64,000 bases of DNA from JAWVFM01 sp963771655 (GCA_963771655.1 CAVYUG010000005.1:88950-152949), one strand, 5' to 3'. Counted from the first letter of the stretch, positions 41,703 through 51,166 are shown. Program-made: numbers and translations. Notes: generated from the sequence alone by a model not told the origin.

Positions 41703-43047
41703 CATTGACGCTTAGGCGGCGGCGGGCGATGACGACGAGCGCGAAGTTCCAAAGGGCGAGGCTGGAGGCGAAGGCGATCGCGCTGCCGGTGACGCCGAGC
41801 GGGGGGACCAGCACGATCGCGAGGAGGAGGTTGGCACCGGCACCGGCACCGACGGCCCGGGCCGCAACGCGCTCCTGCCCGGTCATGATCAGCACGTTGC
41901 CGGACGGCCCGGCCGCGGCGTTGACGAGCTGACCGATCGCCACGATCGTCAGCGCCGTCGAGCCGGCGCGAAAGCCGGGGCCGAAGAACCCCAGAAAGAA
42001 GCCGGGGAAGAGCGCCAGCGCCGCGCAGACGGGAAGGGAAACCAGGAGGCCCACTAAGGCGAGGCGCTCTGTCGTGCGCTCGAGCCGCGCGCGGTCGCCC
42101 TGGGCGTGGAGGCGAGCGACGGCTGGCGCCAAGGGCATGTTGACCGCGACGAGGAACAGGACGATCACCGACGCGCCGTTCTGTACGACGCTGTAGACGC
42201 CCGCCGCGCTCGGGCCGGCAAGCGTTCCCGTCACGAGTGTCCCGATGTAGCTGTTGAGCATCCACACACCGACGATCAGCATCATCGGCAGCGAGGCGCG
42301 GATCCACTCGCCCGTCGCGTACCGGGGGGGCACTCCGCGGAGCTCGTCAGGAAGCGCGCGGAGCAGCCACACGGTGCCGATGGTGAACGCAGCCGCCACA
42401 GCGAAGACGTTCACCCCGAGCGCGACCGCGGGCGTGAGGACACCCAGCAGCTCCAGGAGGAGGATCCCAGCGACGATGAGCAAGGGCCGGATGAAGAACT
42501 CCGGGATCTGGCCGGTCACGACGCGTCCGATCGCCTGCATCGCTCCCTGACGGAGGAGGGTGAGCGCCGTGAGTGGAACGATGAGCATTGCGAGACAGAA
42601 CGGCAGGCGAAGCGACGGGGAGAGCCAGAAGACCGCCACCGTGCAGCCGCCGAGCGCAATCGCCGATGACGTCACGAGAACGAGTTGATTGGTCCGCCGT
42701 AGCAGGCCCTTCATCAGCCCCCACCGGCCCTGGACCTCGTAGACGGCAATGCTCCGCACGAGGAAACGGTCGGCGCCGATCGTCGCGACCAGCCCGAGCA
42801 CCCCCGCCCAAGCGAACGAGAACGCATACCGCCCGTACCCGTCCTGCCCGAGGAAGCGGGCCAGCAGGAAGGCGGTGAGGAAGCCGGCGCCAGCCGAGGT
42901 CGCCTGGAGCACCGCGGTACCCGACGCGCTCTTGAGCAAGCGGCGTAGGGGGATCTGCGACGCGGTGTCGGCGTCGCCGACCGGGGTTGCTTGCTGGACC
43001 AGCGGCGCCGGTTCGGTCCTCACCACCTGCTCTGGCTCCACGGCCAT
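41650..43047 (-). CDS. Wzx-type polysaccharide flippase
   Basis: A 465-residue protein with about 12-14 hydrophobic helices of the MOP/oligosaccharide-flippase group: LKSASGTAVLQATSAGAGFL followed by TAFLLARFLGQDGYGRYAFS is the standard N-terminal signature (repeat-unit flippases share the GxxxYG/RYA pattern). It would flip undecaprenyl-pyrophosphate-linked repeat units to the outer leaflet for polymerisation by the ligase/polymerase at 46-47.6 kb. The N-terminus has a ~35-residue polar extension. Last gene of the nine-gene operon, 5 bp after the deacetylase-like gene. Confidence 0.88.
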   Translation of the reverse strand: MAVEPEQVVRTEPAPLVQQATPVGDADTASQIPLRRLLKSASGTAVLQATSAGAGFLTAFLLARFLGQDGYGRYAFSFAWAGVLGLVATIGADRFLVRSIAVYEVQGRWGLMKGLLRRTNQLVLVTSSAIALGGCTVAVFWLSPSLRLPFCLAMLIVPLTALTLLRQGAMQAIGRVVTGQIPEFFIRPLLIVAGILLLELLGVLTPAVALGVNVFAVAAAFTIGTVWLLRALPDELRGVPPRYATGEWIRASLPMMLIVGVWMLNSYIGTLVTGTLAGPSAAGVYSVVQNGASVIVLFLVAVNMPLAPAVARLHAQGDRARLERTTERLALVGLLVSLPVCAALALFPGFFLGFFGPGFRAGSTALTIVAIGQLVNAAAGPSGNVLIMTGQERVAARAVGAGAGANLLLAIVLVPPLGVTGSAIAFASSLALWNFALVVIARRRLSVNVTAFRRLSMARSDRGDS

Positions 43048-43052
43048 CGTCG

Positions 43053-44585
43053 TCAGGCGAGCACGGCCGCCGAGCGGTCGCGCGCCTCGGTCGCAAGCCT
43101 GCGAACCCCGGCCCGCAGCGGGGTGCGATACCCGTCGGCCGCCGACGGCGCCGATCCAGCCTCGAACTCCAACGCGTTCGCGAAGGAGCGCACCTCGTCA
43201 CGGTCGCGGGAGCGCCGCGACTGGTAGTTCTCGTTGATCACAAGCCGGATACCGCCCCATGTCGGCCCCACCTGGCGTGCGAGGAAGTCCGCCAGCTCCT
43301 CGGCGCCTCCTGTGCCGTCACGAAAGTACTGGTGATGTGTGTAGATCACCAGCGGCTTGTCGAGCCACGCCGCGAACAAGAGCCTCTCGCGCGGCTTCTC
43401 CGCGGCAAACCGGTTCACGATCGGAAATCCGCGGAAGCTCATCTCCGCCGGGTACATCTCATAGAGCGGCCAATCAATTTCCTCCTCCGGTGTGAACGCG
43501 AGCGAGCGCGCCGCGAACGCCGCCGCGAAGCCGGTTCTGCGCATCGCCTCAAGCCACGTCGGGTTGCACGCGCCGTGGGGGAAGGTCATCGCGCGGGGGA
43601 ACTCGATTCCAGTGGCCTCGCGGTGAAGCTCGAGCCGCCGCATGCCATCGAGGAGAACGGCGACGGCACTATCGAGTGTCACCTCACGCGCGAACTCCTT
43701 CTTCAGGTGCTCGACCCCATGCGGAACGAGCGAGATGCAGCGCTGGTTCTCGCGCATGAACCTGGCGACCGGAGGGCGAGTCTTCCTATAGTCGATCGGG
43801 CTCATGGCGATCGTGAAGTGCATGCCGCGATCCCCGGCCGTGCGCACCAAGGACCCGTAGTCCACGCACCCGTATCGCTTCGAGCGCAGGTTCGGATCGT
43901 CGATCATGAAGTTCGCGCGCGGACGTGGCGCGCGCCATGCCATCTCGCCGAGCGCCGCGCGGGCGAACAGCATGAGCGGCAGTAGGCCCGCGAACCTCTC
44001 GGGTCGAAACTCGTCTCTCAGCCGTATCGCCGCCGCTGCCTCTAACGGCGACGTGGTGGCGACGAACACCCTGCCGCGACCGCCGCGAAGCCCGAAGAAG
44101 ACGGGGCCCTGAGGCGAGGAGATCAGGGGGTCGATGCCGCGATCACGATGCGGCACTGAAGCCGCAGGTCGATCGCTGCGCTCGATCAGACGCAGCCCGC
44201 GGAAGGGCCAGAGCAGCGGGTCTGACGAAAACGAGAACTCCCGCGCGCCGAGGGCGGGGGCAGGCGCGATCTCGACATCGCCGAGAGCACTGAGGGCCCG
44301 TGCGGCGTCAGGCGAAATTCCGTTCCGTGCGTCATCGGGGAAGACGAACAGCGGCGCTCGCTCGTTGAGGCTTCTCACGACTTGAATCTCGTCCGGCGGC
44401 CCGCCTGCCAACGCGTCGAGGCTCGCGATGATTCCGCGCAACCCGGTCCGCTCGAGCTCGCGCGCACCGCCGTCGCGCATCGGCACCGCCCTGCCCCCGA
44501 GCAGCTCGAGGACGCTCGCGATCCCTCGCTCGGCCCCGTCGCGACCGCGGGTCAAGACCAGGAAATCTTCGCGGCTAGGTCGCAC
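43053..44585 (-). CDS. Large polysaccharide-deacetylase-like (NodB-fold) protein
   Basis: About 510 residues from GTG 44585, which overlaps the co-polymerase stop by 11 bp; ATG 44633 is an alternative giving 526. The central domain has NFMIDDPNLRSKRYG (NodB motif 1, paired Asp), LVPHGVEHLKKEF (motif 2, HxxxH metal site) and FPHGACNPTWLEAMRRTGF (motif 3-like), and YTHHQYFRDG may supply the last His. The N-terminal ~200 residues, rich in Arg, Pro and Leu, are unrecognised. It could deacetylate N-acetyl sugars of the polymer. No signal peptide is visible, which is odd for an enzyme acting on exported polymer, so it may act on the cytoplasmic, lipid-linked unit. Confidence 0.72.
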   Translation of the reverse strand: MRPSREDFLVLTRGRDGAERGIASVLELLGGRAVPMRDGGARELERTGLRGIIASLDALAGGPPDEIQVVRSLNERAPLFVFPDDARNGISPDAARALSALGDVEIAPAPALGAREFSFSSDPLLWPFRGLRLIERSDRPAASVPHRDRGIDPLISSPQGPVFFGLRGGRGRVFVATTSPLEAAAAIRLRDEFRPERFAGLLPLMLFARAALGEMAWRAPRPRANFMIDDPNLRSKRYGCVDYGSLVRTAGDRGMHFTIAMSPIDYRKTRPPVARFMRENQRCISLVPHGVEHLKKEFAREVTLDSAVAVLLDGMRRLELHREATGIEFPRAMTFPHGACNPTWLEAMRRTGFAAAFAARSLAFTPEEEIDWPLYEMYPAEMSFRGFPIVNRFAAEKPRERLLFAAWLDKPLVIYTHHQYFRDGTGGAEELADFLARQVGPTWGGIRLVINENYQSRRSRDRDEVRSFANALEFEAGSAPSAADGYRTPLRAGVRRLATEARDRSAAVLA

Positions 44586-46098
44586 CGCGGGAGGCTCGTG
44601 GCGCGGGCCACGGCACGTCGACGTTGCTGGCAACGATCCCGACCAAGGGCGCTTGCACGCCCATCAACATGCCGTGCAGTCGCTCCGCGACGTCGCGACG
44701 GCTGCTGCCCACGCGACCGACGATGATGGCGCCGTCCACGCGGCTCAGCAATGGCACGGCATCGGACACGATGCCGAGCGGCGAGGTGTCGATGACTATG
44801 GCGTCGTACACCGACCTGGCCAGCTCGATCACCTCGTGCATGGCGCTGCTGTCAATCAACGCGGCAGGGTTTTCCACCACGGTCTTCCCCGCCACGAGAA
44901 CGTCGAGCTCGTAGCCCGTCGACTCGCCGCCGAGGCCCGCCCCCACCTTCACGGATCGGACCGCGTCGCTCATGGCGATGCTCCCGCCCAGGACGTCTGC
45001 CAGGCCCGGCTCGGGCTCGATCCCCAACTCTCTGGCGAGCTTTGGACCCCGCAGGTCAGCTTCGATCAGAAGCGTGCGCCGCCCGGTCGCGGCAGCCGTT
45101 TCCGCGAGGTGATGCGCAACTCTGGCCTTGCCCTCACCCGGAACCGCCGAGACGAGGAGCAGCACCTGCAGCTCGCGACCAACCGGAAAGTGGTGCAGGT
45201 GGGCGTGGATACTGCGAAACGCCTCCACCGTTCCACGTGGCAGGGCACCTCGCCCGTTTGCCGGCCCTCCGTTGGACTGCGGGCGCGGCCAGCGATCCGG
45301 GACAGCACCGAGAAGAGGAAGCTGATAGATCTCTTCGAGGTCTTTCGGCTCCCTGATCCGCCGATCGATTCGCTCGAGGAGCAGCGCGACGGCAAGCCCG
45401 ATCAGCAGTCCCAGGATGGCTGCGATGACGGTGTTCCGCGCCGTCTGCGGCGACGACGGGCTCTCTGGGATGGACGCGGGCTGGGCGATCTTCACCCCGC
45501 CGCTCGGCGTCAGGGCGAGAATCGCCAGCGACTCCGCCCGGTCCTGCAGCGCGGTCCCGGTCGGCCCCGCCCTCTGCGCCGGGGTGAGCGCCTCCAAGCG
45601 CCGGTTGACGACCGCCCGCGCGGCGCGGACGTCGCGGCGGTTGCCGGCTTTCTGCTCCTTGACGAACTGCCGGCTGTAGGTGTTCGCGATCGCGGCGGCT
45701 AGCGACGGCGACGCCGAGGTGGCGGCGACGTTTACGACGCTCGTAGTACCTACCGAGCTTATGCTCACGTCCTCCCTTACCTTCGCCCCGGTGAGACCGT
45801 GACCGAGCCGCCTCGCGGTCTTGGCGGCCATGTCGCCGAGCTGCACCAGCTGCGCGTTCGTCGCCTGCTGGCTCTCCGACGTTGTGGTGCTCGCGGGCTG
45901 CAGACCGGCGACCTGCTGGGTGAATTGGTCGTCGCCGAAGACGAGCGAGGCCGTCGCGGTGTACTGCTTGGTCTGGTGCATCGAATAGGCAAACGCCGCC
46001 CCGCCCGCTAACACCATGAGAAGCACGATCAAAAGCGCCCTCCGCTTCAGGAAGCGGAGGGTCCGCGCGAGGTTCACTTCTTCGCGTCCACCATTCAC
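44575..46098 (-). CDS. Wzz/Wzc-like polysaccharide co-polymerase with degenerate kinase Walker A
   Basis: A 507-residue protein starting at GTG 46098 (overlapping the ligase stop). The N-terminal Wzz domain has TM1 (ALLIVLLMVLAGGAAFAY), a coiled periplasmic region, and TM2 (TVIAAILGLLIGLAVALL) after a PASIPESPSSP motif. A BY-kinase-like ATPase domain follows: VSAVPGEGKARVA (about 315-327) is the Walker A site but has Ala where Ser/Thr should bind Mg; LLIEADLRGPKLA is Walker A-prime and AIVIDTSPLGIVSD Walker B. There is no C-terminal Tyr cluster. It should set chain length and export, but autokinase activity is doubtful. Confidence 0.87.
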   Translation of the reverse strand: MNGGREEVNLARTLRFLKRRALLIVLLMVLAGGAAFAYSMHQTKQYTATASLVFGDDQFTQQVAGLQPASTTTSESQQATNAQLVQLGDMAAKTARRLGHGLTGAKVREDVSISSVGTTSVVNVAATSASPSLAAAIANTYSRQFVKEQKAGNRRDVRAARAVVNRRLEALTPAQRAGPTGTALQDRAESLAILALTPSGGVKIAQPASIPESPSSPQTARNTVIAAILGLLIGLAVALLLERIDRRIREPKDLEEIYQLPLLGAVPDRWPRPQSNGGPANGRGALPRGTVEAFRSIHAHLHHFPVGRELQVLLLVSAVPGEGKARVAHHLAETAAATGRRTLLIEADLRGPKLARELGIEPEPGLADVLGGSIAMSDAVRSVKVGAGLGGESTGYELDVLVAGKTVVENPAALIDSSAMHEVIELARSVYDAIVIDTSPLGIVSDAVPLLSRVDGAIIVGRVGSSRRDVAERLHGMLMGVQAPLVGIVASNVDVPWPAPRASRGAT

Positions 46099-47624
46099 AG
46101 CATCGTTCCTTCCGTTTTCAGATTCCGTCTCCAAGAGCTCGCCCGGCCTGTCGGCGCGGATCGCGTCACGGCGAGCGCCAACCCGAAAATGAGGCCGAAG
46201 CCTGCCGCCGGGATCCAGTCGAAGAACGTCGGGTCGCCGAGTGAGTCCACGAGCAGCACGCCGAGCGAACAGAGCGCCGCCAGCGGCACCCAACGCATCT
46301 CAGGCGCCGCCCTCCGCACCCGCCGGATCAACGCCAGCGCGAGGACGACGAGACCGACCGCGTAGATTGCGAGCCCGGCGGCGCCGGTCTCCCCGACCAC
46401 GGCTGGCCAGGTGGTGTCGTCGATGAAGTTCGGGTTGTCCGGTCCCAGACCCCAGACCGAGCTCAGGCCGTACTCGTAGTAGACGGGGCTGTAGCTGTAG
46501 CGCGAGGGATAGCTGGCGAAGCGCCCGAAGCCGACGCCAAGCGGGAAGTCATCGAGGGCGATGCGCTCGCCCGTGAGGTAGAGCTGCGCGCGAGCGGTCT
46601 GGTCCGAGGACGTGTAGAGGGACACCTGGCCGGCGATGACGCGCGCTTCGAGCGCGTACACCCCGCCGCAGAGGGCCGCGCCCGCGGCAACGACGGCAAG
46701 CGTGCGGCGGCGGTCGGACGCCCACCGGTACACGACGGTGACGATTGCCACCACGGCGATGAGCGACAGGAATCCCTTGAGCCGCAGGGTCAGCAGCACG
46801 GAGACCGCGAAGAGCGCCGCGAGGAGGAGGTCGTGCCTATCCCGCTTGCTGGCGAAGCGCGAGAACGCGAGGGCGAAGAGGATGCTCATGAAGATGCTGT
46901 ACTCGTTCGGCCCCGAGAAGATTGAGTGCGCCGACTGGGAGCGAGGGGCGCCGAGCGCTGGGGTAAAGGCCTCGAGGTGGAGCGCACGAGAGATGGCGTT
47001 GCCGGTGGCGAAGTCGGCGAAGCCATAGATCGCGACGACGGCACCCACCCTCATCAGCACCGTGTAGACGCGGGGAACGTCGCTCGCCTTGAACGGCAGC
47101 GCCGCGGCCACGGCGACCATGAGCCAGAACTTCAGCCCGAGCCACATTCCCGGCGCTGCGATGCCGAGCGGCACATGGTTGAGGACGTCGCCGAGCACGC
47201 CGCAGACAGCGACGCCAACGGCCGGAAGCAGGAAGCGAAGCGGCACACGGATGTCGTCGGCAAGAGCCCGCCAGACGGTCAGGAGAATGAGCAGGACGGC
47301 CACCACCTCGTCGCCACGGCGTACGGCCTGCCCGCCGGCCGAGTCGGGGCCGCCGGCGAGGGTCGAGAGGGGCTCCGCGAGCACGACGACGAGCCAGAAG
47401 CCGATTAGGGCACGGACTGGGTCGCGAACGTAGACGGAGATGGTGAAGGCGCCAGCCGCGAGGGCCGCGATCGCGCCGAGGAGAAGGACGCCTCGCCCGC
47501 TCGCGGCCGCAACTCCGGCCGCGATCGCGACCGCGCAGCCGCAGGCGCCGACGGCCGCAAGGCGGGCGGCGGTGCCGTCTCGCCGCGACGGGATCGCGAT
47601 CGATGGCGGTCCGCTCACGGTCAC
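46095..47624 (-). CDS. O-antigen ligase/polymerase-family membrane protein (Wzy/WaaL-like)
   Basis: A 509-residue protein with about 11-12 transmembrane helices and one large external loop (about residues 335-400, with LYLTGERIALDDFPLGVGFG and a Tyr/Ser/Pro-rich stretch), the hallmark of the Wzy_C/O-antigen ligase family, followed by GETGAAGLAIYAVGLVVLAL. It joins repeat units into polymer on the outer face of the membrane, or ligates polymer to an acceptor. Start GTG 47624. It overlaps both neighbours by 4 bp, indicating translational coupling. Confidence 0.88.
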   Translation of the reverse strand: MTVSGPPSIAIPSRRDGTAARLAAVGACGCAVAIAAGVAAASGRGVLLLGAIAALAAGAFTISVYVRDPVRALIGFWLVVVLAEPLSTLAGGPDSAGGQAVRRGDEVVAVLLILLTVWRALADDIRVPLRFLLPAVGVAVCGVLGDVLNHVPLGIAAPGMWLGLKFWLMVAVAAALPFKASDVPRVYTVLMRVGAVVAIYGFADFATGNAISRALHLEAFTPALGAPRSQSAHSIFSGPNEYSIFMSILFALAFSRFASKRDRHDLLLAALFAVSVLLTLRLKGFLSLIAVVAIVTVVYRWASDRRRTLAVVAAGAALCGGVYALEARVIAGQVSLYTSSDQTARAQLYLTGERIALDDFPLGVGFGRFASYPSRYSYSPVYYEYGLSSVWGLGPDNPNFIDDTTWPAVVGETGAAGLAIYAVGLVVLALALIRRVRRAAPEMRWVPLAALCSLGVLLVDSLGDPTFFDWIPAAGFGLIFGLALAVTRSAPTGRASSWRRNLKTEGTML

Positions 47625-48709
47625 GTCGGAAGCCCGGTTCCGCCCCCGACCGTGCCGGGCGCGAGCTCCTCGTAGAGGTCGAGGATCGGCCGGGCGATCG
47701 TCTCGCTATTGAGCCAGGATCTCGTCTGACGACCGTTGCTGCGCCGCGGCGAGGAGAGGCAGTCGACAAGAGCCGACGCGAGCTCGCCCGGCGTCGCGTC
47801 GCAGATCCACGAGGGCTCGACGTCGGCGAGCACTTCGTCGACGTCGCCAACCCTCGTCGTCACGACCGGCAGGTTGCACAGCGCCGCCTCCTTGACGACG
47901 TTCGGTGACCCCTCGATCGACGAGGTCAAAAGGAGACAATCGGCGGCGTTCATCACGAGAAACATCTCCTCGGGCGCGACGTTGGCCGCGACGCGCAGTC
48001 GTACCCCGTCCACCTGAGCCGCGGCGAGGTTGCATGCCGCTTCGGCGAGCCAGTAGCGCTTTCGTTGGACCTCGGGGTCGGCGGCGAATAGTGCGACCCG
48101 CTCCGCGGGGTTCCAGCCGAGGCGCTTCCGCGCGACCTCACGGGGAATCGGCCGGAAGAGCTCCGGTTCGATCCCACTGGGGAGGACGAGATTGCGAGGC
48201 TGGGCGCGGCGCGGGAGCGCGCGCTCCATCTCGCGCGATTGGGTGATCGTCCGGGTCGCCAGAACAGCGTGGGCACGCTGCAACTTGCGGCGGACCCTGG
48301 ACCGCAGGGACATCGAGCCATCCGCGCGCGGCTTGCCGAGGAGGTCCGACCCGTAGTAGGAGACGATCACCGGGGCCGTTGGGAAGAACCGGGCCGGCAG
48401 CGCGGCCTCGCCGGCGTGCACGTGCACGATTCGGTAGCGGCGCTCCTTCAGTCCCGTCGTGAGAAGAAAGGCCGCCGCGCCAGCGTAGGCGAGCGGGGTG
48501 TTGAACCCGCGAACGAAGAACACGTCGCACGGCACGCCCGCAGCGATTACCGAGTCGATCTGCCGCTTGACAAAGATTCCGTAGCGCGGTCCGGGCGATC
48601 CGGAGGGCCCCGCCTGACCGTCCTGGATCGGCCACATGTTGGTTACCTGGAGCACCCGCGCGCCGGGGTCACGGCGCTCCCAGGTGAAGAGCTTCCCGCG
48701 CGCGCTCAC
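47621..48709 (-). CDS. Glycosyltransferase family 4-type
   Basis: A 362-residue GT4 enzyme from GTG 48709 (overlapping the sulfotransferase stop); the ATG 24 bp upstream is possible but less coupled. Landmarks: RVLQVTNMWPIQDG, GIFVKRQIDSVIAAG, YRIVHVHAGEAALPA, VIVSYYGSDLLG, LPSGIEPELFRPIP, and the donor-site segment TSSIEGSPNVVKEAALCNLPVV with its Glu pair. Part of the repeat-unit assembly machinery. Confidence 0.88.
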   Translation of the reverse strand: MSARGKLFTWERRDPGARVLQVTNMWPIQDGQAGPSGSPGPRYGIFVKRQIDSVIAAGVPCDVFFVRGFNTPLAYAGAAAFLLTTGLKERRYRIVHVHAGEAALPARFFPTAPVIVSYYGSDLLGKPRADGSMSLRSRVRRKLQRAHAVLATRTITQSREMERALPRRAQPRNLVLPSGIEPELFRPIPREVARKRLGWNPAERVALFAADPEVQRKRYWLAEAACNLAAAQVDGVRLRVAANVAPEEMFLVMNAADCLLLTSSIEGSPNVVKEAALCNLPVVTTRVGDVDEVLADVEPSWICDATPGELASALVDCLSSPRRSNGRQTRSWLNSETIARPILDLYEELAPGTVGGGTGLPT

Positions 48710-49704
48710 GAGGCCCCCCATCCCGCAAGCCACGGAACGTCGCGGCCGACGAGCTCGGCGAGCCGGGCGCCGTCAGGCAGGAAGTGCGCGCGGAGGCTCG
48801 CGACGACGGCGGGCGAGATCTCCTCGCCCCGCGTGCCGCGTCGCGCATTCCACATCTGTGTGCGGTAGCTCATCACGGTGAATGCGCGGTCGATCCGGTG
48901 GCGCAGCCCGGTCGGTAGGGCATGCCACGCCGCGCGCGCCGGCCTCGCCGCCGCCAGCCGCCCCTGCCACGCGTAGAGGTTGAGCCCGGGGATGCGCTCG
49001 CGGTCCGCCGCCGTCCGGTAGCGGGTGCCCACGTTCTCGGGCACGAAGTCGGGGTCGACCCTGATGAACTCGAAGAGCTCGGCCAACGTCTCGGCCGGCC
49101 GCGCCGCGAGCTCGTCGGAAAAGATCACCATGAGCTGCTCGGGCGAGAACACCCGCGTGAACGCGTTCAATACACGCCCGTACTCGCCGTTCACCACGTA
49201 GTTGTTCGTCCGGGTGGGGACTCGCCGCGCCGCCGCGAGGGCGCCCGGCGCCATGAGCTCGGCGATCGCATCATCGAACGACCGCGATTCCGCCCGTTCC
49301 AGCACCATCATCCTGTGGTGCGAATGGGCCCGGGCGACCGGGTCGCGCAGGACGCACACGAGCCTCACGTCCGGCAGGAGCTCCTTGATCCGCCGCGGCA
49401 CGACTTCCTCGAGGTGGTTTGACTCGAGGACCGGCGGCTGCCTTTCGTTCTGGACAAGGTCGCCGAACGGGGTGCCGCTCATGTAGTACGTCGAGGCCTC
49501 CCCGCACACGGCGCCCTCCGGTGCGTCACGCGTGACGGTGTGCCGATACCAGTCCCAGCCGCGGTTGAAGTTGCTCTCGCGGTTGAAGAAGGCGATGTCC
49601 TTCTCGACCGGCATGTGGACCTGCGGATGCCGCCGCAGATATTCGAAGAGGGACGTGGTGCCGGCCTTCTGCGCCCCGATCACGAGGAATCCGATCTCGG
49701 ACAT
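48706..49704 (-). CDS. PAPS-dependent sulfotransferase
   Basis: A 332-residue sulfotransferase from ATG 49704. The 5'-phosphosulfate-binding loop IGAQKAGTTSLFEYL is at residues 7-21; the 3'-phosphate site CVLRDPVARAHSHHRMM is near residue 115; VPTRTNNYVVNGEYGRVLNAF and FSDELAARPAETLAELFEFI are further family features. It moves sulfate from PAPS to a hydroxyl or amine, most plausibly on the polysaccharide made by this operon, since it sits between the phosphoglycosyltransferase and a glycosyltransferase gene with a 4-bp downstream overlap. No PAPS-synthesis genes are in the window. Confidence 0.88.
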   Translation of the reverse strand: MSEIGFLVIGAQKAGTTSLFEYLRRHPQVHMPVEKDIAFFNRESNFNRGWDWYRHTVTRDAPEGAVCGEASTYYMSGTPFGDLVQNERQPPVLESNHLEEVVPRRIKELLPDVRLVCVLRDPVARAHSHHRMMVLERAESRSFDDAIAELMAPGALAAARRVPTRTNNYVVNGEYGRVLNAFTRVFSPEQLMVIFSDELAARPAETLAELFEFIRVDPDFVPENVGTRYRTAADRERIPGLNLYAWQGRLAAARPARAAWHALPTGLRHRIDRAFTVMSYRTQMWNARRGTRGEEISPAVVASLRAHFLPDGARLAELVGRDVPWLAGWGAS

Positions 49705-49723
49705 CACTCGCCCTTGCGCAACG

Positions 49724-51166
49724 CTAGTTGGCGCCATGGCCCGTGACGATCGTGGGCAGCGTGTGGATCAGAATCCGCACGTCCTGCCACAGCGACCAGT
49801 TCGTTACGTACAGGTAGTCGAGGTTCACCATCTCCTCGAACGGGATGCTCGTCCGCCCCAGCGCCTGCCACAGGCCGGTAATGCCGGGCGTGAGGTCCAG
49901 CCGGCGTCGACCCCAGCCGTCGATCAGCCTGTCGACGTCGGGTGTCATCGGCCGTGGGCCGACCAGACTCATGTCGCCGTGGAGGACGTTCAGAAGCTGC
50001 GGCAGTTCATCGATGCTCGCCCGGCGGAGGACTTGCCCCACCGACGTGATGCGGGGATCGTGCTCGAGCAGCAGCCAAGCGGGGTGGGCGCTGTGCATGC
50101 GGAGCTCTGCGGCGCGCTCGTCAGCGTCCCGGAACATGGTCCGGAACTTGAAGATGCGAAAGGATCGGCCGCCGAGCCCAACCCGCTCCTGCCGGTAGAG
50201 GACCGGCCCGGCCGAGGTGAGCTTGATCGCGATGGCCGCGGCGAGCATCACCGGGAGGGCGAGGAGAAGCACGGTTGATGCGACGGCGACGTCCATGAGG
50301 CGCTTCACGAACCTCGATGAGCGCGAGAGCGTCGGCGGATTGATCCCGAGCACGGTGACACCTTCGAGGTCGTCGATTTCGACGGCGGAGCCGATCGCAT
50401 CGACCAGGTGAGGCACGACGCTGACCTTGATCTCGAGCTCCGAACAGCGGCGCAGGACGTCCACGAGCAATCCTTGCGGCAGACCGCCACTCACGACTAT
50501 GACCCGATCGACGCCAGCGAGGCGGGGGCCTCCCTCTACTAGGCCCGATCCGTCGGCCGTACCGAGCCGCCCGACGACGTCGAGCCCGAACTCCGGGTGT
50601 GACTCGATCTTGCGCGTAACGATCTCAGCCATCGGCCCGCCGCCGATAAGAAGCGCTCGGTCGCGGACGATGCGAGGCGCCAGGAGGCCGCGCGCCGCGG
50701 CGCGTCCCGCGACGATCCCAGTCATTGACAGCGCGAAGAACGCAAGCCCCTGGATGAGCTCGAGACGGTCCGGCAGGAACAGCTTCGAAAATGCCCAGAG
50801 CGCAAGCGAGCCGACGACGAGGGCGTGAAAGAGCGTTGGGACGTCGTCGATCGTCGGGTGGGTGATCCGCTTCGAGTCGCGGTCGTAGAGCCCGTAGAGC
50901 TTGAACAGGGCGAGCCAAACCGGGAGGGTGACGAGCAGGAGCGCGAATTCCTCAGGCGCCGAAGCCCGCGGCGTTACGACGAGCACGGCGATGCACATCG
51001 AAGCGGCGATCACCACCAGGTCGACTCCGGCAAGGGTCCGCCGGATCACGGCGTCGCGACGGCCGACCGGGCGGCGCGCGTCATCTCGCTCGTGACTCGG
51101 TCGCCCTTGTACACGGCCGCGCGGTAGCCGCGACAAGCTTGGGCGGAACTCGACGCTCTCGTCCAT
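49724..51166 (-). CDS. Polyprenyl-phosphate glycosylphosphotransferase (WbaP/CpsE type)
   Basis: A 480-residue initiating enzyme. The N-terminal half has about five hydrophobic helices plus a CoA-binding-like domain (RALLIGGGPMAEIVTRKIES). The C-terminal catalytic domain, from about residue 285, has KRLMDVAVASTVLLLALPVM, LYRQERVGLGGRSFRIFKFR then TMFRDADE, RRASIDELPQLLNVLHGDMS then LVGPRP, and LTPGITGLWQALGR. It transfers a sugar-1-phosphate from a UDP-sugar to undecaprenyl phosphate, starting repeat-unit synthesis. Start ATG 51166, directly after the Gfo/Idh-type gene. Confidence 0.93.
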   Translation of the reverse strand: MDESVEFRPSLSRLPRGRVQGRPSHERDDARRPVGRRDAVIRRTLAGVDLVVIAASMCIAVLVVTPRASAPEEFALLLVTLPVWLALFKLYGLYDRDSKRITHPTIDDVPTLFHALVVGSLALWAFSKLFLPDRLELIQGLAFFALSMTGIVAGRAAARGLLAPRIVRDRALLIGGGPMAEIVTRKIESHPEFGLDVVGRLGTADGSGLVEGGPRLAGVDRVIVVSGGLPQGLLVDVLRRCSELEIKVSVVPHLVDAIGSAVEIDDLEGVTVLGINPPTLSRSSRFVKRLMDVAVASTVLLLALPVMLAAAIAIKLTSAGPVLYRQERVGLGGRSFRIFKFRTMFRDADERAAELRMHSAHPAWLLLEHDPRITSVGQVLRRASIDELPQLLNVLHGDMSLVGPRPMTPDVDRLIDGWGRRRLDLTPGITGLWQALGRTSIPFEEMVNLDYLYVTNWSLWQDVRILIHTLPTIVTGHGAN

